From Phenylobacterium koreense (GTDB taxonomy: Bacteria > Pseudomonadota > Alphaproteobacteria > Caulobacterales > Caulobacteraceae): DNA of 64,000 nucleotides. Location: assembly GCF_040545335.1 (NCBI RefSeq), contig NZ_JBEPLU010000001.1, positions 1,860,001-1,924,000 on the forward strand, given 5' to 3'. Made by a program: the position numbers and the translations under genes. Under the pieces are notes generated by a model. That model was not told the DNA's origin, ran no database searches, and worked only from the letters and a program-made list of their open reading frames with translations. Of the stretch, positions 51,323 to 61,239 are shown in pieces (the first letter of the stretch is position 1; each line of letters opens with the position of its first letter).

Positions 51323-51784
51323 ATGCAAATAGGCGATATACTGGACCGCGCGGCGATCGCGGCGCGCGTGAGCGCGCCGAACAAGCGGCAGGCCCTGACC
51401 CTGGCGGCGGAGATCGCCGCCCGCAACTTCGGCCTCGACTCGGCCGTGGTGCTGGAGGGCCTGCTGGCGCGCGAGGCGGCGGGATCGACTGGCGTCGGCC
51501 ACGGCGTGGCCGTGCCTCATGCGCGGCTGGAAGGCCTGACCCGGATGCGCGGCGTCTTTCTGCGCCTGGACCAGCCGGTGGATTTCGAGGCGGTCGACGA
51601 CCAGCCTGTGGACCTGATCTTCGCGCTGTTCGCGCCGCCTAACGCCAGTTCGGAGCACCTGCGGGCCCTGGCCCGGGTCTCGCGCCTGCTGCGCCAGGGC
51701 GACCTGCGCGAACACCTGCGCCAGGCGCACACGCCCGACGCCATTCACGCCCTGCTGGTGCAGGAACAGTCGGCTGCGGCCTGA
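51323..51784 (+). CDS. ptsN: PTS IIA-type nitrogen regulatory protein
   Basis: 153 residues with a single EIIA-fructose-like domain. The phosphorylatable His lies in GHGVAVPHARLEGL. PtsN (EIIANtr) is the terminal phospho-acceptor of the PTS-Ntr chain and adjusts potassium, nitrogen and stringent-response functions. It follows hpf by 70 bases on the same strand. Confidence 0.94.
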   Translation: MQIGDILDRAAIAARVSAPNKRQALTLAAEIAARNFGLDSAVVLEGLLAREAAGSTGVGHGVAVPHARLEGLTRMRGVFLRLDQPVDFEAVDDQPVDLIFALFAPPNASSEHLRALARVSRLLRQGDLREHLRQAHTPDAIHALLVQEQSAAA

Positions 51785-51814
51785 AAGAATCCTGAGCTGA
51801 AAGAGGGGTGACCT

Positions 51815-51838
51815 CGCCCGGGCGTTCTCGCCCGGGCG
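51815..51838. terminator. Hairpin between convergent ptsN and DUF1150
   Basis: CGCCCGGGCG, TTCT, CGCCCGGGCG makes a perfect 10-bp stem with a four-base loop. It lies between the stop codons of two convergent genes, where a bidirectional terminator is expected; no U-tract is seen on either side. Confidence 0.4.
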
Positions 51839-51853
51839 CGGCCTCAAGATGGC

Positions 51854-52111
51854 TTAATGGACCGAGACGGGGGCCAGTTCGTGCGCCAGCGCGGCGGCTA
51901 CGGCCGAGTCCTTGTCGGTCAGGACGGCCAACCGCTCGCCATCGGCGCGGTGGACCGCATAGAGCGTCTGATCAGGATCGAGCTGAAAGCCCTGGATCTG
52001 GGCCGCAGGCGTGTTGGCCAGGATTTCCGCCGCCTTGATCGGGCGGACATAGACCAGGTCGGGCGCGCCAAGGGCGGCGAAAGCTTCAGTCGTAAGATTG
52101 GGCGTCATCAT
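51854..52111 (-). CDS. DUF1150 family protein
   Basis: 85 residues from ATG 52111 (ATG 52108 also possible), with GGAGG well placed. DUF1150 proteins are small alphaproteobacterial proteins found directly downstream of an IbpA-like hsp20 gene, as here. The sequence, with YVRPIKAAEILANTPAAQIQ and YAVHRADGERLAVLTDKDSA, is typical. A role in heat-shock physiology is suggested by this constant linkage only. Confidence 0.88.
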   Translation of the reverse strand: MMTPNLTTEAFAALGAPDLVYVRPIKAAEILANTPAAQIQGFQLDPDQTLYAVHRADGERLAVLTDKDSAVAAALAHELAPVSVH

Positions 52112-52152
52112 GACCACCTCCGTAAAACTCAACGCTTCGAGCGGCCGCCGGT

Positions 52153-52566
52153 TCAGCCAGCCGTCTGGATGGGGATCCGCTGTACGAGGCGCTCGGGTAC
52201 AGGCCGGATCAGGTCAACGTGCAGCAGGCCGTGGGCCAGCAGCGCGCCATGCACCTTCATGCCGTCGGCGAGGATGAAGGTCCGAACGAAGCCCCGCGCA
52301 GCGATGCCGCGATGGAGATAGGCCTCGTCAGTGGCGCTTTCGCGCTTGCCTGCCACGATCAACTGACGGTCCTCGACCGTCACCTGGAGCTGCTCGGGCG
52401 TGAAGCCCGCCACCGCGAGGGTGATTCGCAGCGAGCCTTCGCCGCGATCCTCCACATTGTAGGGCGGGTAGCTTTCGGCGGCGGCCTTGGCCGCGCGCTC
52501 GATCAGGCTGCGGGTATGATCGAAACCCAGCAGAAAGGGGCTGTCGAAGACAAGCGGCCGGTTCAT
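52153..52566 (-). CDS. Small heat-shock protein Hsp20 (IbpA-like)
   Basis: 137 residues with a complete alpha-crystallin domain (about 38-128): PPYNVEDRGEGSLRITLAVA, the GKRESATDEAYLHRGIAARG loop and the closing HGLLHVDLIRPVP; a C-terminal I-x-I anchor is seen as IPI. It holds aggregating proteins for refolding by DnaK/ClpB. The 5' leader carries a ROSE-like thermometer over the ribosome binding site and a sigma-32-like promoter, so both transcription and translation should respond to heat. DUF1150 follows as second gene. Confidence 0.94.
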   Translation of the reverse strand: MNRPLVFDSPFLLGFDHTRSLIERAAKAAAESYPPYNVEDRGEGSLRITLAVAGFTPEQLQVTVEDRQLIVAGKRESATDEAYLHRGIAARGFVRTFILADGMKVHGALLAHGLLHVDLIRPVPERLVQRIPIQTAG

Positions 52567-52570
52567 TCCA

Positions 52571-52592
52571 GAGTCCTCGGTTTAAGCGACTC
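52571..52592 (-). promoter_or_regulatory. ROSE-like RNA thermometer hairpin at the hsp20 ribosome binding site
   Basis: The leader reads GAGTCGCT, TAAACCG, AGGACTC just before the ATG (52566). GAGT pairs with ACTC, C with G, then one G is bulged and CU pairs with AG of the AGGA Shine-Dalgarno. The UYGCU sequence opposite AGGA with a bulged G is the hallmark of ROSE elements, which melt at heat-shock temperature to expose the ribosome binding site. The rest of the 65-base leader can form a further GC-rich hairpin (GGCGGCGCGCC). Confidence 0.7.
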
Positions 52593-52637
52593 CCCGGCGC
52601 GCCGCCCAAAATCGGCACGACGCTCCGGATGGAATTC

Positions 52638-52666
52638 ATGTGGCGATCGTGGCCGTAAATTTCAAC
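52638..52666 (-). promoter_or_regulatory. Sigma-32-like promoter of hsp20
   Basis: On the minus strand GTTGAAA (52660-52666) and CGCCACAT (52638-52645) are spaced by 14 bases and resemble the heat-shock consensus CTTGAAA and CCCCATnT (six of seven and six of eight positions). This would give a leader of about 65 bases containing the thermometer. Confidence 0.5.
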
Positions 52667-52674
52667 GGCCGGCC

Positions 52675-52711
52675 CGGAAAAGGCGAAGGCCCGCAGCGCT
52701 AACTGCGGGCC
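52675..52711 (-). terminator. Intrinsic terminator of tRNA-Ala
   Basis: GGCCCGCAG, TTAGCG, CTGCGGGCC forms a perfect 9-bp stem 5 bases after the tRNA 3' end, followed by TTCGCCTTTTCC. It ends the tRNA-Ala transcript and separates it from the hsp20 promoter region. Confidence 0.75.
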
Positions 52712-52715
52712 TCCA

Positions 52716-52791
52716 TGGTGGAGCTAAGCGGAGTCGAACCGCTGACCTCTTGAATGCCATTCAAGCGCTCTACCAACTGAGCTATAGCCCC
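52716..52791 (-). tRNA. tRNA-Ala (GGC)
   Basis: The reverse complement gives a 76-base cloverleaf beginning GGGGCTATAGCTCAGTTGG. The anticodon stem CTTGA/TCAAG encloses ATGGCAT with anticodon GGC, the T-loop is GTTCGACTC and CCA is encoded. The acceptor stem carries the G3-U70 wobble pair that identifies alanine tRNAs. It reads GCC codons, very common in this genome. Confidence 0.97.
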
Positions 52792-52909
52792 GGAAGTTTC
52801 GGGCTCTTCAGTGGTCGCCCCCCGAAGAGGCGCGGAACCTAGTCTGAGAGTTTCGTGCGATCAACCCACCCTGAAAGAAAAATTTGGGTGGGTTGTCGCA
52901 CCCCCGAAA

Positions 52910-53371
52910 TCAGCGGTCGTCGTCCCCTTCGCCGGGGAGACCATCGATCTCGGTATCGTCGAAATCGTCGTCTTCCTCGTCCTCGAGGAACGGCACGTCG
53001 TCGCCCTCCTCGTCGAGGTCGTCGTCTTCGGTGAATTCGGAGAGTTGGTCCTCGGGCGTCGCGTCCGGAGCCTCGTCGTCGTCGTCCGAAACGAGCGGTG
53101 GCTCGTCGGAGACTTCGTCCAGTTCCGGAGTGGCGGTCTCGTCCTCTTCTTCTTCGTCGTCGGACGACTTGTCGCGGACTTGATCCTCGGCTTCCTCGTG
53201 GTCGTGATCGACGGTCGAGGTGCGCGCGCGGACGCGGCGATTACGCACCGCCTCGTCCGGATCGAACTCCGTGCCGCATTTCGGGCAGACGGCGGGCCGG
53301 CGCTGCAGGTCGTAGAATTTCGCCTGGCAGTTGGGGCAAATCTGTTTTGCGCCCAGTTCTGGATTGGCCAA
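52910..53371 (-). CDS. TIGR02300 family acidic zinc-ribbon protein
   Basis: 153 residues from a TTG start at 53371 (L-A-N-P-E-L-G, with AGAGG upstream). Two CxxC pairs, ICPNC and VCPKC, around FYDLQRRPA make a zinc ribbon at 10-35; this is the TIGR02300 signature. The remaining two thirds are extremely acidic (long Asp/Glu runs, about 65-150) and probably disordered. It is divergent from aroA. The function is unknown; an interaction with basic partners such as ribosomal proteins or nucleic-acid-binding proteins is conceivable only. Confidence 0.85.
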   Translation of the reverse strand: MANPELGAKQICPNCQAKFYDLQRRPAVCPKCGTEFDPDEAVRNRRVRARTSTVDHDHEEAEDQVRDKSSDDEEEEDETATPELDEVSDEPPLVSDDDDEAPDATPEDQLSEFTEDDDLDEEGDDVPFLEDEEDDDFDDTEIDGLPGEGDDDR

Positions 53372-53492
53372 GGGGGCTGAGCCTCTAGCGAGTTTGGAAT
53401 TGAAGCGGGCTCCCTTGCCATGGGCCGGGAGCGCTGTCAAAAGCAAACCCTTTTCGAAAAAACAGCAAGCCCCAAGGAGGCTTGAGCATCCC

Positions 53493-54815
53493 ATGACGTC
53501 GGCAGGACTGACCGCGAAACGCGGCGGCCCGCTGCGGGGCCGCGTGCGCGCCCCAGGCGACAAGTCGATCTCTCACCGTTCACTGATCCTGGGCGCGCTG
53601 GCGACCGGGGTGACGGAGATCGAAGGCCTTCTCGAAGGGGACGACGTGCTGCGCACGGCCGCCGCGATGCGCGCCTTCGGCGCCAAGGTCGAGCGCCTGG
53701 GCGGGGGACGCTGGCGCGTCGAGGGCCAGGGCGGATTCTCGGAGCCGACCGATGTGATCGACTGCGGCAACGCCGGCACCGGCGTGCGCCTGATCATGGG
53801 GGCGATGGCGGGCTTTCCGTTCGCGGCGACCTTCACCGGGGACGAATCCCTGCGTAGTCGTCCGATGCGGCGCGTGCTCGGCCCGATCGGCCAGATGGGT
53901 GCGACCTGGATCGGCCGGTCCAACGGACGGTTGCCCCTGACGCTGCAGGGCGGGGCGCTGAAGCATCTTTCCTACCGCCTGCCCGAACCGTCGGCCCAGG
54001 TGAAGTCGGCGGTCCTGCTGGCGGGCCTGCACGCCGAGGGCGGCGCGCAGGTGATCGAGCCGGAGGCCACCCGCGACCACACCGAGCGCATGTTGCGGGC
54101 CTTCGGCGCGCAGGTGCTGGTGGAGGACCGCGACGATGGCCGCCACATCACCCTGCCGGGCGGCCAGAAGCTGACCGGGACGAGGGTGCGGGTCCCGGGC
54201 GATCCGTCCTCGGCGGCGTTCCCGCTGGTCGCGGCCCTGGTGACCCCGGGCTCGGAGGTGACCGTCGAGGGCGTGCTGCTCAACGAGCTGCGGACCGGAC
54301 TCTTCACGACGCTGCAGGAGATGGGGGCCGATCTCGTTATCTCGAACGTGCATGAGGAAAGCGGCGAACAGGTCGGCGACATCACCGCGCGCCATTGCGG
54401 CCTGAAGGGCGTCGAGGTCCCGCCGGAGCGCGCGCCGTCGATGATCGACGAGTATCCGATCCTCGCCGTGGCCGCTGCCTTCGCCGAGGGCGCGACGATC
54501 ATGCGCGGCATCGGCGAGCTGCGCGTGAAGGAAAGCGATCGCATCGCCCTGATGGCTGCGGGCCTTTCGGCCAACGGCGTGGGAGTCGAGGAAGAACCCG
54601 AAGGCCTGATCGTCATCGGCTCGGCCCGGGCCAACCATGCGGTGGCCGGCGGGGCGCGGGTGACGACCAAGGGCGATCACCGGATCGCCATGTCGCACCT
54701 GGTCATGGGCCTGGCTTCGGACGCGGCGGTGTCGGTGGACGAGCCCGGCATGATCGCCACCAGCTTCCCGGGCTTCGTGGAGCTGATGGGCGGCATGGGC
54801 GCGGACATCTCGTGA
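53493..54815 (+). CDS. aroA: 3-phosphoshikimate 1-carboxyvinyltransferase (EPSP synthase, class II)
   Basis: 440 residues from ATG 53493, with AAGGAGG upstream. It joins shikimate-3-phosphate and PEP in aromatic amino-acid synthesis. [37 protein letters not shown] and the later [14 protein letters not shown] [14 protein letters not shown] identify a class II enzyme like the CP4 type. The residue equivalent to CP4 Ala100 is Gly (GNAGTG), so class II architecture does not by itself mean glyphosate tolerance. The stop overlaps the cmk start (GTGA). Confidence 0.95.
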   Translation: MTSAGLTAKRGGPLRGRVRAPGDKSISHRSLILGALATGVTEIEGLLEGDDVLRTAAAMRAFGAKVERLGGGRWRVEGQGGFSEPTDVIDCGNAGTGVRLIMGAMAGFPFAATFTGDESLRSRPMRRVLGPIGQMGATWIGRSNGRLPLTLQGGALKHLSYRLPEPSAQVKSAVLLAGLHAEGGAQVIEPEATRDHTERMLRAFGAQVLVEDRDDGRHITLPGGQKLTGTRVRVPGDPSSAAFPLVAALVTPGSEVTVEGVLLNELRTGLFTTLQEMGADLVISNVHEESGEQVGDITARHCGLKGVEVPPERAPSMIDEYPILAVAAAFAEGATIMRGIGELRVKESDRIALMAAGLSANGVGVEEEPEGLIVIGSARANHAVAGGARVTTKGDHRIAMSHLVMGLASDAAVSVDEPGMIATSFPGFVELMGGMGADIS

Positions 54816-55456
54816 AGCCGCCGTTCGTCATCGCCGTCGACGGGCCGGCGGCCTCCGGCAAGGGCACGGTCGCGACCCGCCTGGGCGAGGCCTATGGCCT
54901 GCCGGTGCTGGACACCGGTCTTCTCTATAGGGCGGTGGGCGTGCTGGCCCAGCGCGCCGGGCTGGATCTGGACGACGAGGCCGCGGCGGCGAAGATCGCG
55001 GCGGGCCTGGAGACCGGGCTGCTCGACGATCCGGGCTTCCGGACCCGCGGCGCCGGCGAGGCGGCCAGCCGGGTGGCGGTGCATCCGCAGGTCCGCGCGG
55101 CCCTGCTGAAGCTGCAGCGCGACTTCGCCGCCCATCCCTCGGTCATCGACGGGCGCGATATCGGCACGGTGATCGCCCCCCAGGCGCCGGCCAAGCTCTA
55201 TGTCACCGCCACGCCGGAAGTGCGCGCCGAGCGTCGCTGGAAGCAGCTCCAGGGGCAGGGCGAGGCGGTGAGCTACGAGGATGTGCTGGCCGATATCCGC
55301 AAGCGTGACGAGCGGGACGGCGGCCGGGAGAGCGCGCCGATGCGTCCGGCGCAGGACGCCGTCTTGCTGGATACCAGCGAAATGACTATAGAGCAGGTCA
55401 CCGATGCGGCCCGCCGCATCGTCGAGGCGGCGCGCGCGCGCTGGGAGCAATCCTAG
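54812..55456 (+). CDS. cmk: Cytidylate kinase
   Basis: 214 residues from GTG 54812. The P-loop is [12 protein letters not shown], followed by [11 protein letters not shown] and the conserved [12 protein letters not shown] and [18 protein letters not shown] segments. It phosphorylates CMP and dCMP. It is translationally coupled to aroA by a four-base overlap and lies directly before rpsA, the aroA-cmk-rpsA order found in many proteobacteria. Confidence 0.96.
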   Translation: MKPPFVIAVDGPAASGKGTVATRLGEAYGLPVLDTGLLYRAVGVLAQRAGLDLDDEAAAAKIAAGLETGLLDDPGFRTRGAGEAASRVAVHPQVRAALLKLQRDFAAHPSVIDGRDIGTVIAPQAPAKLYVTATPEVRAERRWKQLQGQGEAVSYEDVLADIRKRDERDGGRESAPMRPAQDAVLLDTSEMTIEQVTDAARRIVEAARARWEQS

Positions 55457-55633
55457 GGACGCAAATCCAACCGCGCCTTTCCCTCAGACGGCTGCGGGCG
55501 AATTCACCGGCGCGGGGTTTCCCGCGTCATCGGTCACAACCCCTAATCCGACGCCGGGACTCCGTCCGAACTTCCGTTCGGCGGGATCATGTCCTTTCCG
55601 GGATCCGCGTCATTCAAGTACGAAAGAACATCA

Positions 55634-57343
55634 ATGGCTGACGATATTAGCCTCAACCCCTCGCGTGACGACTTCGCCGCGCTGCTCGACGCCTCGCTGG
55701 GCGGCCGTGACTTCATGGAAGGCACCGTCGTCAAGGGCGCGGTGGTCGGCATCGAAAAGGACTTCGCCATCATCGACGTCGGTCTGAAGACCGAAGGTCG
55801 CGTGTCGGTGAAGGAATTCGGCCTTGGCGAAGACGGCAAGCCGACCCTGAAGGTGGGCGACACCGTCGAGGTCTTCCTCGAGCGCGTCGAAAACGCCATG
55901 GGCGAAGCGGTGATCAGCCGCGACAAGGCCCGTCGCGAAGAAGCCTGGACCCGTCTGGAAGGCGTCTACGAGAAGAACGAGCCGGTCATGGGTACGATCG
56001 TGGGCCGCGTGAAGGGCGGCTTCACCGTCGACCTCGGCGGCGCCTCGGCCTTCCTGCCGGGCTCGCAAGTCGACATCCGCCCCGTGCGCGACGTCGGCCC
56101 GCTGATGGGCAAGGAACAGCCCTTCGCCATCCTCAAGATGGACCGTCCGCGCGGCAACATCGTCGTCTCGCGTCGCGCCATCCTGGAAGAAGCCCGCGCC
56201 GAACAGCGCACTGAGCTGGTCAGCCAGCTTCAAGAGGGCGAAGTCCGCGAAGGCGTGGTCAAGAACATCACCGACTACGGCGCGTTCGTTGACCTGGGCG
56301 GCATCGACGGCCTGCTGCACGTCACCGACATGAGCTGGAAGCGCGTCAACCACCCGAGCCAGGTGCTCGCGGTCGGCGACACGGTGAAGGTCCAGATCGT
56401 GAAGATCAACCCGGACACCCAGCGCATCAGCCTTGGCATGAAGCAACTGCAGTCCGACCCGTGGGACGGCGTGGAAGCCAAGTATCCGGTGGGCGCCAAG
56501 TTCACCGGCCGGATCACCAACATCACCGACTACGGCGCCTTCGTGGAGCTGGAGCCGGGCGTCGAGGGCCTGGTCCACGTCTCGGAAATGTCCTGGACCA
56601 AGAAGAACGTCCACCCCGGCAAGATCGTCTCCACCTCTCAGGAAGTGGACGTGGTCGTGCTGGACGTCGATCCGTCGAAGCGCCGCGTGTCGCTGGGCCT
56701 GAAGCAGGCCATGGCGAACCCGTGGGACGCCTTCGTCGCGGCTCACCCGATCGGCTCGACCGTCGAAGGCGAAGTCAAGAACGCGACCGAGTTCGGCCTG
56801 TTCATCGGCCTCGACAACGACATCGACGGCATGGTGCACCTGTCGGATCTCGACTGGACCGTGTCGGGTGAAGAGGCGATCGCCAAGTACAACAAGGGCG
56901 ACGTGGTCAAGGCGCGCGTTCTCGACGTCGACGTCGAGAAGGAACGCATCTCGCTGGGCATCAAGCAACTGGCTGGCGACCCGATGGAAGGCGACACCTA
57001 TCGTCGCGGCCAGACCGTCACCGTGACCGTCACCGAAATCACCACCGGTGGTATCGAAGTGCGGTTCGGCGACGACGAAGCCCCGATGACCGCCTTCATC
57101 CGCAAGTCCGACCTGTCCCGCGACCGTGCGGACCAGCGTCCGGAACGCTTCGCCGTGGGTGACCGCGTCGACGCTCAAGTGACCCAGATCGACAAGGCCG
57201 CCCGCCGGGTGTCGCTGTCGATCAAGGCGCTCGAGATGATGGAAGAAAAGGAAGCCATCGAGCAGTTCGGCTCGTCCGACTCCGGCGCTTCGCTGGGCGA
57301 CATCCTCGGCGCGGCCCTTCGCGAGAAGGCCGGCAAGGAATAA
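55634..57343 (+). CDS. rpsA: 30S ribosomal protein S1
   Basis: 569 residues with six S1 RNA-binding repeats, as in E. coli (557). Repeated hallmarks are GAVVGIEKDFAIIDVGLKTE, GGFTVDLGGASAFLPGS, DYGAFVDLGGIDGLLHVTDM and DYGAFVELEPGVEGLVHVSE. S1 delivers mRNA to the 30S subunit. Codon use is biased to GAA/AAG and C-ending codons, as expected for high expression. The 177-base leader has a CCGAAC/GTTCGG hairpin (55567-55582), a possible autoregulation site. An intrinsic terminator follows. Confidence 0.97.
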   Translation: MADDISLNPSRDDFAALLDASLGGRDFMEGTVVKGAVVGIEKDFAIIDVGLKTEGRVSVKEFGLGEDGKPTLKVGDTVEVFLERVENAMGEAVISRDKARREEAWTRLEGVYEKNEPVMGTIVGRVKGGFTVDLGGASAFLPGSQVDIRPVRDVGPLMGKEQPFAILKMDRPRGNIVVSRRAILEEARAEQRTELVSQLQEGEVREGVVKNITDYGAFVDLGGIDGLLHVTDMSWKRVNHPSQVLAVGDTVKVQIVKINPDTQRISLGMKQLQSDPWDGVEAKYPVGAKFTGRITNITDYGAFVELEPGVEGLVHVSEMSWTKKNVHPGKIVSTSQEVDVVVLDVDPSKRRVSLGLKQAMANPWDAFVAAHPIGSTVEGEVKNATEFGLFIGLDNDIDGMVHLSDLDWTVSGEEAIAKYNKGDVVKARVLDVDVEKERISLGIKQLAGDPMEGDTYRRGQTVTVTVTEITTGGIEVRFGDDEAPMTAFIRKSDLSRDRADQRPERFAVGDRVDAQVTQIDKAARRVSLSIKALEMMEEKEAIEQFGSSDSGASLGDILGAALREKAGKE

Positions 57344-57374
57344 GCCTCACAGCCGCATAGCGGTTTGAAGCTGA

Positions 57375-57405
57375 CGGCGGATCGGGAAACCGGTCCGCCG
57401 TTTTT
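57375..57405 (+). terminator. Intrinsic terminator of rpsA
   Basis: CGGCGGA (57375-57381) and TCCGCCG (57394-57400) form the stem, with an inner CGG/CCG extension in the loop, followed by TTTTTCTTT. It lies 31 bases after the rpsA stop codon. Confidence 0.85.
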
Positions 57406-57553
57406 CTTTGCGGCGGCGCCCCCGAAAATGCAGCGGAAAGCGGCCAATCGCGGGGCGGTGCGTACGTTTTGACGCTGTTTGCGCCTTGAACATCCTTTCG
57501 GACTCGACCATGGTCCCGCTCGCTTCCAGCGACTTCTTGCGAGGCGCGCCTCT

Positions 57554-57581
57554 TTGGCGAACTATTTGCGCGTTGTAGAAC
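57554..57581 (+). promoter_or_regulatory. Candidate housekeeping promoter of ihfB
   Basis: TTGGCG (57554-57559) and TGTAGAAC (57574-57581) are spaced by 14 bases and fit the Caulobacter sigma-73 pattern TTGaCg - GCTAnAwC (TAGAAC for TAnAwC). The ATG of ihfB is 45 bases downstream. Confidence 0.45.
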
Positions 57582-57625
57582 GCCTATGAGCCGTCTCCCC
57601 AACGGCTCGGGGACCGGAAATAGGC

Positions 57626-57907
57626 ATGATCAAGTCGGAACTTATCGCCCGTCTCGCGGAGGAGAACCCGCACCTTACCCAACGTGACGTGGAACGTGTG
57701 GTCGGGGTGATCCTCGAGCGTATGATCCAGGCCCTCGAGGCCGATGGGCGCGTGGAGTTGCGGGGCTTCGGCGCCCTGTCGGTGCGCTCGCGCGACGCCC
57801 GTTCGGGCCGCAATCCCAGGACCGGCGAAGCCGTGGACGTGCGGGCCAAGCACGTTCCGTTCTTCAAGAGCGGCAAGGAACTGCGAGAGCGCTTGAACGC
57901 CGATTAG
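57626..57907 (+). CDS. ihfB: Integration host factor subunit beta
   Basis: 93 residues. The HU/IHF fold is complete: [20 protein letters not shown], the [20 protein letters not shown] beta arm start and [12 protein letters not shown] with the DNA-intercalating Pro. The protein bends DNA as a heterodimer with IhfA, which is encoded elsewhere. It follows rpsA at a distance of 282 bases with its own promoter candidate. Confidence 0.96.
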   Translation: MIKSELIARLAEENPHLTQRDVERVVGVILERMIQALEADGRVELRGFGALSVRSRDARSGRNPRTGEAVDVRAKHVPFFKSGKELRERLNAD

Positions 57908-58072
57908 GGCGCATTGGGTGGGCGCGTCCCGCCCAGCCTCATGAATCCAGGCCGGGATTCAACGATCAGGCGATTCCACCTGACCTTCTCGCGCTTTAGG
58001 ACTTTGGCCGCTTGACCTAAGTCAAGGGCTTGACCGATTCTGCGGCCGGGCTTTCGCAGATCAAGGTGGCTT

Positions 58073-58480
58073 ATGGGTATCTTCTCCGAATTCCGGGAAT
58101 TCATCGCCCGCGGCAGCGTCATCGACCTGGCGGTCGGCGTGCTCATCGGCGGAGCCTTCAACAAGATCGTCGAAGGCCTGGTCAACCTGGTCGTCATGCC
58201 GCCGATCGGCCTGCTGACGGGCGGCATCGACTTCGCCGACCTGCAGATCGTGCTGAAGCCGGACGATCCGGCCACGGCGGCGAACGAGCTGGTGGCGATC
58301 CAGTACGGCGCCTTCATCAACATCGTGATCCAGTTCCTGATCGTCGCCTGGGTGATCTTCCTGCTGGTGAAGGGCGTGAACACCCTGCGCCGCAACCAGG
58401 CCGAGGCCGCCCCCGCGGCCCCCACCGCGAGCGAAGCGCTGCTTACCGAGATCCGCGACCTGTTGAAGTCCAGGTCCTGA
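58073..58480 (+). CDS. mscL: Large-conductance mechanosensitive channel
   Basis: 135 residues. The N-terminal FREFIARGSVIDLAVGVLIG and the first membrane helix, the periplasmic loop, the second helix FINIVIQFLIVAWVIFLLVK and the C-terminal helix with LLTEIRDLLKS are typical MscL. The pentameric channel opens on membrane tension during osmotic downshock. AAGGTGG precedes the ATG. Confidence 0.95.
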   Translation: MGIFSEFREFIARGSVIDLAVGVLIGGAFNKIVEGLVNLVVMPPIGLLTGGIDFADLQIVLKPDDPATAANELVAIQYGAFINIVIQFLIVAWVIFLLVKGVNTLRRNQAEAAPAAPTASEALLTEIRDLLKSRS

Positions 58481-58521
58481 GGCGACTTGGCTTGGCGCGT
58501 GAGGCGGTCTAACTGCGCCCC

Positions 58522-59166
58522 ATGAGCGCGCGCGCCAAGATTTGCGGACTTTCGACGCCCGAGACCGTCCTGGCGGCGCTCGATGGTGCGGCCAGCCATA
58601 TCGGCTTCAACTTCTTCCCCAGAAGCCCGCGCTACGTGGCGCCGGAGGCCTCGGCTATCCTGGCCGAACCGGCCCGCGCCCGCGGGGTGAAGGTCGTGGC
58701 GGTGACGGTCGATCCTGACGACGCCCTGCTGGAGAACCTCCGCGCCACCCTGCGCCCGGACTTCATCCAGTTGCACGGCAAGGAGACGCCGGCTCGGGCT
58801 CACGAGGTCGCCGCGCGGACCGGCGCCGGGATCATCAAGGTGCTGTCGGTCTCGGACGCTTCTGACCTGGCTCCCGCGGCGGACTTCGAACTGGTGGCCG
58901 AGCACCTGATGTTCGACACCAAGCTTCCCAAGGACCACCCGCTGCCGGGCGGCGGCGGAATGCGGTTCGACTGGACGATCATGCAGGGGCGGCGATTCGC
59001 CCGGCCCTGGTTCCTGGCCGGCGGGCTCGATCCGTGGAACGTGGGCGAGGCCATAAGCGTGTCCGGCGCGCCGCTGGTGGACGTTTCTTCTGGCGTGGAG
59101 CGTGGTCCGGGACTAAAGGACCCGCTTCTTATCTCGGCGTTCCTGGACGCTGTCCGACGCGTTTGA
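58522..59166 (+). CDS. trpF: Phosphoribosylanthranilate isomerase
   Basis: 214 residues, a (beta/alpha)8 barrel. [10 protein letters not shown] holds the catalytic Cys, IQLHGKE and the C-terminal [16 protein letters not shown] hold phosphate-binding and general-acid regions. It is the third dedicated step of tryptophan synthesis. First gene of trpF-trpB-trpA, followed by accD and folC. Confidence 0.94.
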   Translation: MSARAKICGLSTPETVLAALDGAASHIGFNFFPRSPRYVAPEASAILAEPARARGVKVVAVTVDPDDALLENLRATLRPDFIQLHGKETPARAHEVAARTGAGIIKVLSVSDASDLAPAADFELVAEHLMFDTKLPKDHPLPGGGGMRFDWTIMQGRRFARPWFLAGGLDPWNVGEAISVSGAPLVDVSSGVERGPGLKDPLLISAFLDAVRRV

Positions 59167-59180
59167 ACTGTAGATTTCCC

Positions 59181-60397
<1,217 letters not shown>

Positions 60398-60401
<4 letters not shown>

Positions 60402-61231
60402 CCAAAGCTCGTATCGACGCGCGCTTCGACGCGCTGAAGGCCGAGGGCCGCGCCGCCTTCGTCGCCTACATCATGGCCGGCGACCCGGACTACGATACCG
60501 GCCTGGAGATCCTGAAGGGGCTGCCGGCCGCCGGAGCGGACGTGATCGAGGTCGGCTTCCCGTTCTCCGATCCCATGGCCGAGGGGCCGCCGATCCAGCG
60601 CGCGGCCCTGCGGGCGCTGGAGAACGGCATGACCTTCTCCAAGACCCTGCAGATGATCGCCGAGTTCCGGAAGGGCGACCAGACCACTCCGATCGTCCTG
60701 ATGGGTTACGCCAATCCCCTGGTGACCCGCGGCTTCAGGCAGTTCGCTCAGGATGCGGCGAAAGCCGGCGTCGATGGCCTGATCGTGGTCGACATCCCGC
60801 CGGAGGAGGCCGATCCGCTGGCCGACGCCCTGGACGCCGAGCAGCTTTCGCTGCTGCTGCTGTCGACCCCGACCAGCGACGATGCGCGGCTGAAGGTGAT
60901 CCTGCGCCGGACGTCGGGCTTTGCGTACTATGTCTCGGTGGCCGGCGTGACCGGGGTGAAGGAAGCGGACGCTTCGGTGGTCGCGCCGCATGTGGAGCGC
61001 GTCCGCTCCGCGGGCGGCCTGCCGGTGGCCGTCGGCTTCGGCATCCGGACGCCCGAACGGGCCGCGGCTGTGGCGCGCGTCGCCGACGGCGTGGTGGTCG
61101 GATCGGCGCTGGTCGAAGAGGTCGCAACAGGCTTGGCAATGAACGAATCTGTGACCGGCCGGGTTCTTTCCAAAGTGGAATCCTTGGCTAAGGCTGTGCG
61201 CTCTGCGCGAGTCGAAAGCCTTTCGGTGTAA
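60398..61231 (+). CDS. trpA: Tryptophan synthase subunit alpha
   Basis: 277 residues from TTG 60398, overlapping trpB by four bases (TTGA). Catalytic Glu lies in [20 protein letters not shown] and Asp in [13 protein letters not shown]; the phosphate loop is [12 protein letters not shown]. It splits indole-glycerol phosphate and channels indole to TrpB. The start codon is inferred from the overlap and from alignment of [12 protein letters not shown]. Confidence 0.96.
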
Positions 61232-61239
61232 AACTCCCC

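Noticed and set aside
55631..57178. Long open frame of 515 codons on the minus strand across rpsA
   Set aside because: It is the antisense shadow of a conserved, highly expressed ribosomal gene; its composition (His/Asp/Val-rich) is that of a reversed reading frame.
57942..57961. TGAATCC/GGATTCA hairpin after ihfB as terminator
   Set aside because: The stem is perfect, but there is no U-tract and it is only seven pairs; left unannotated as a terminator.
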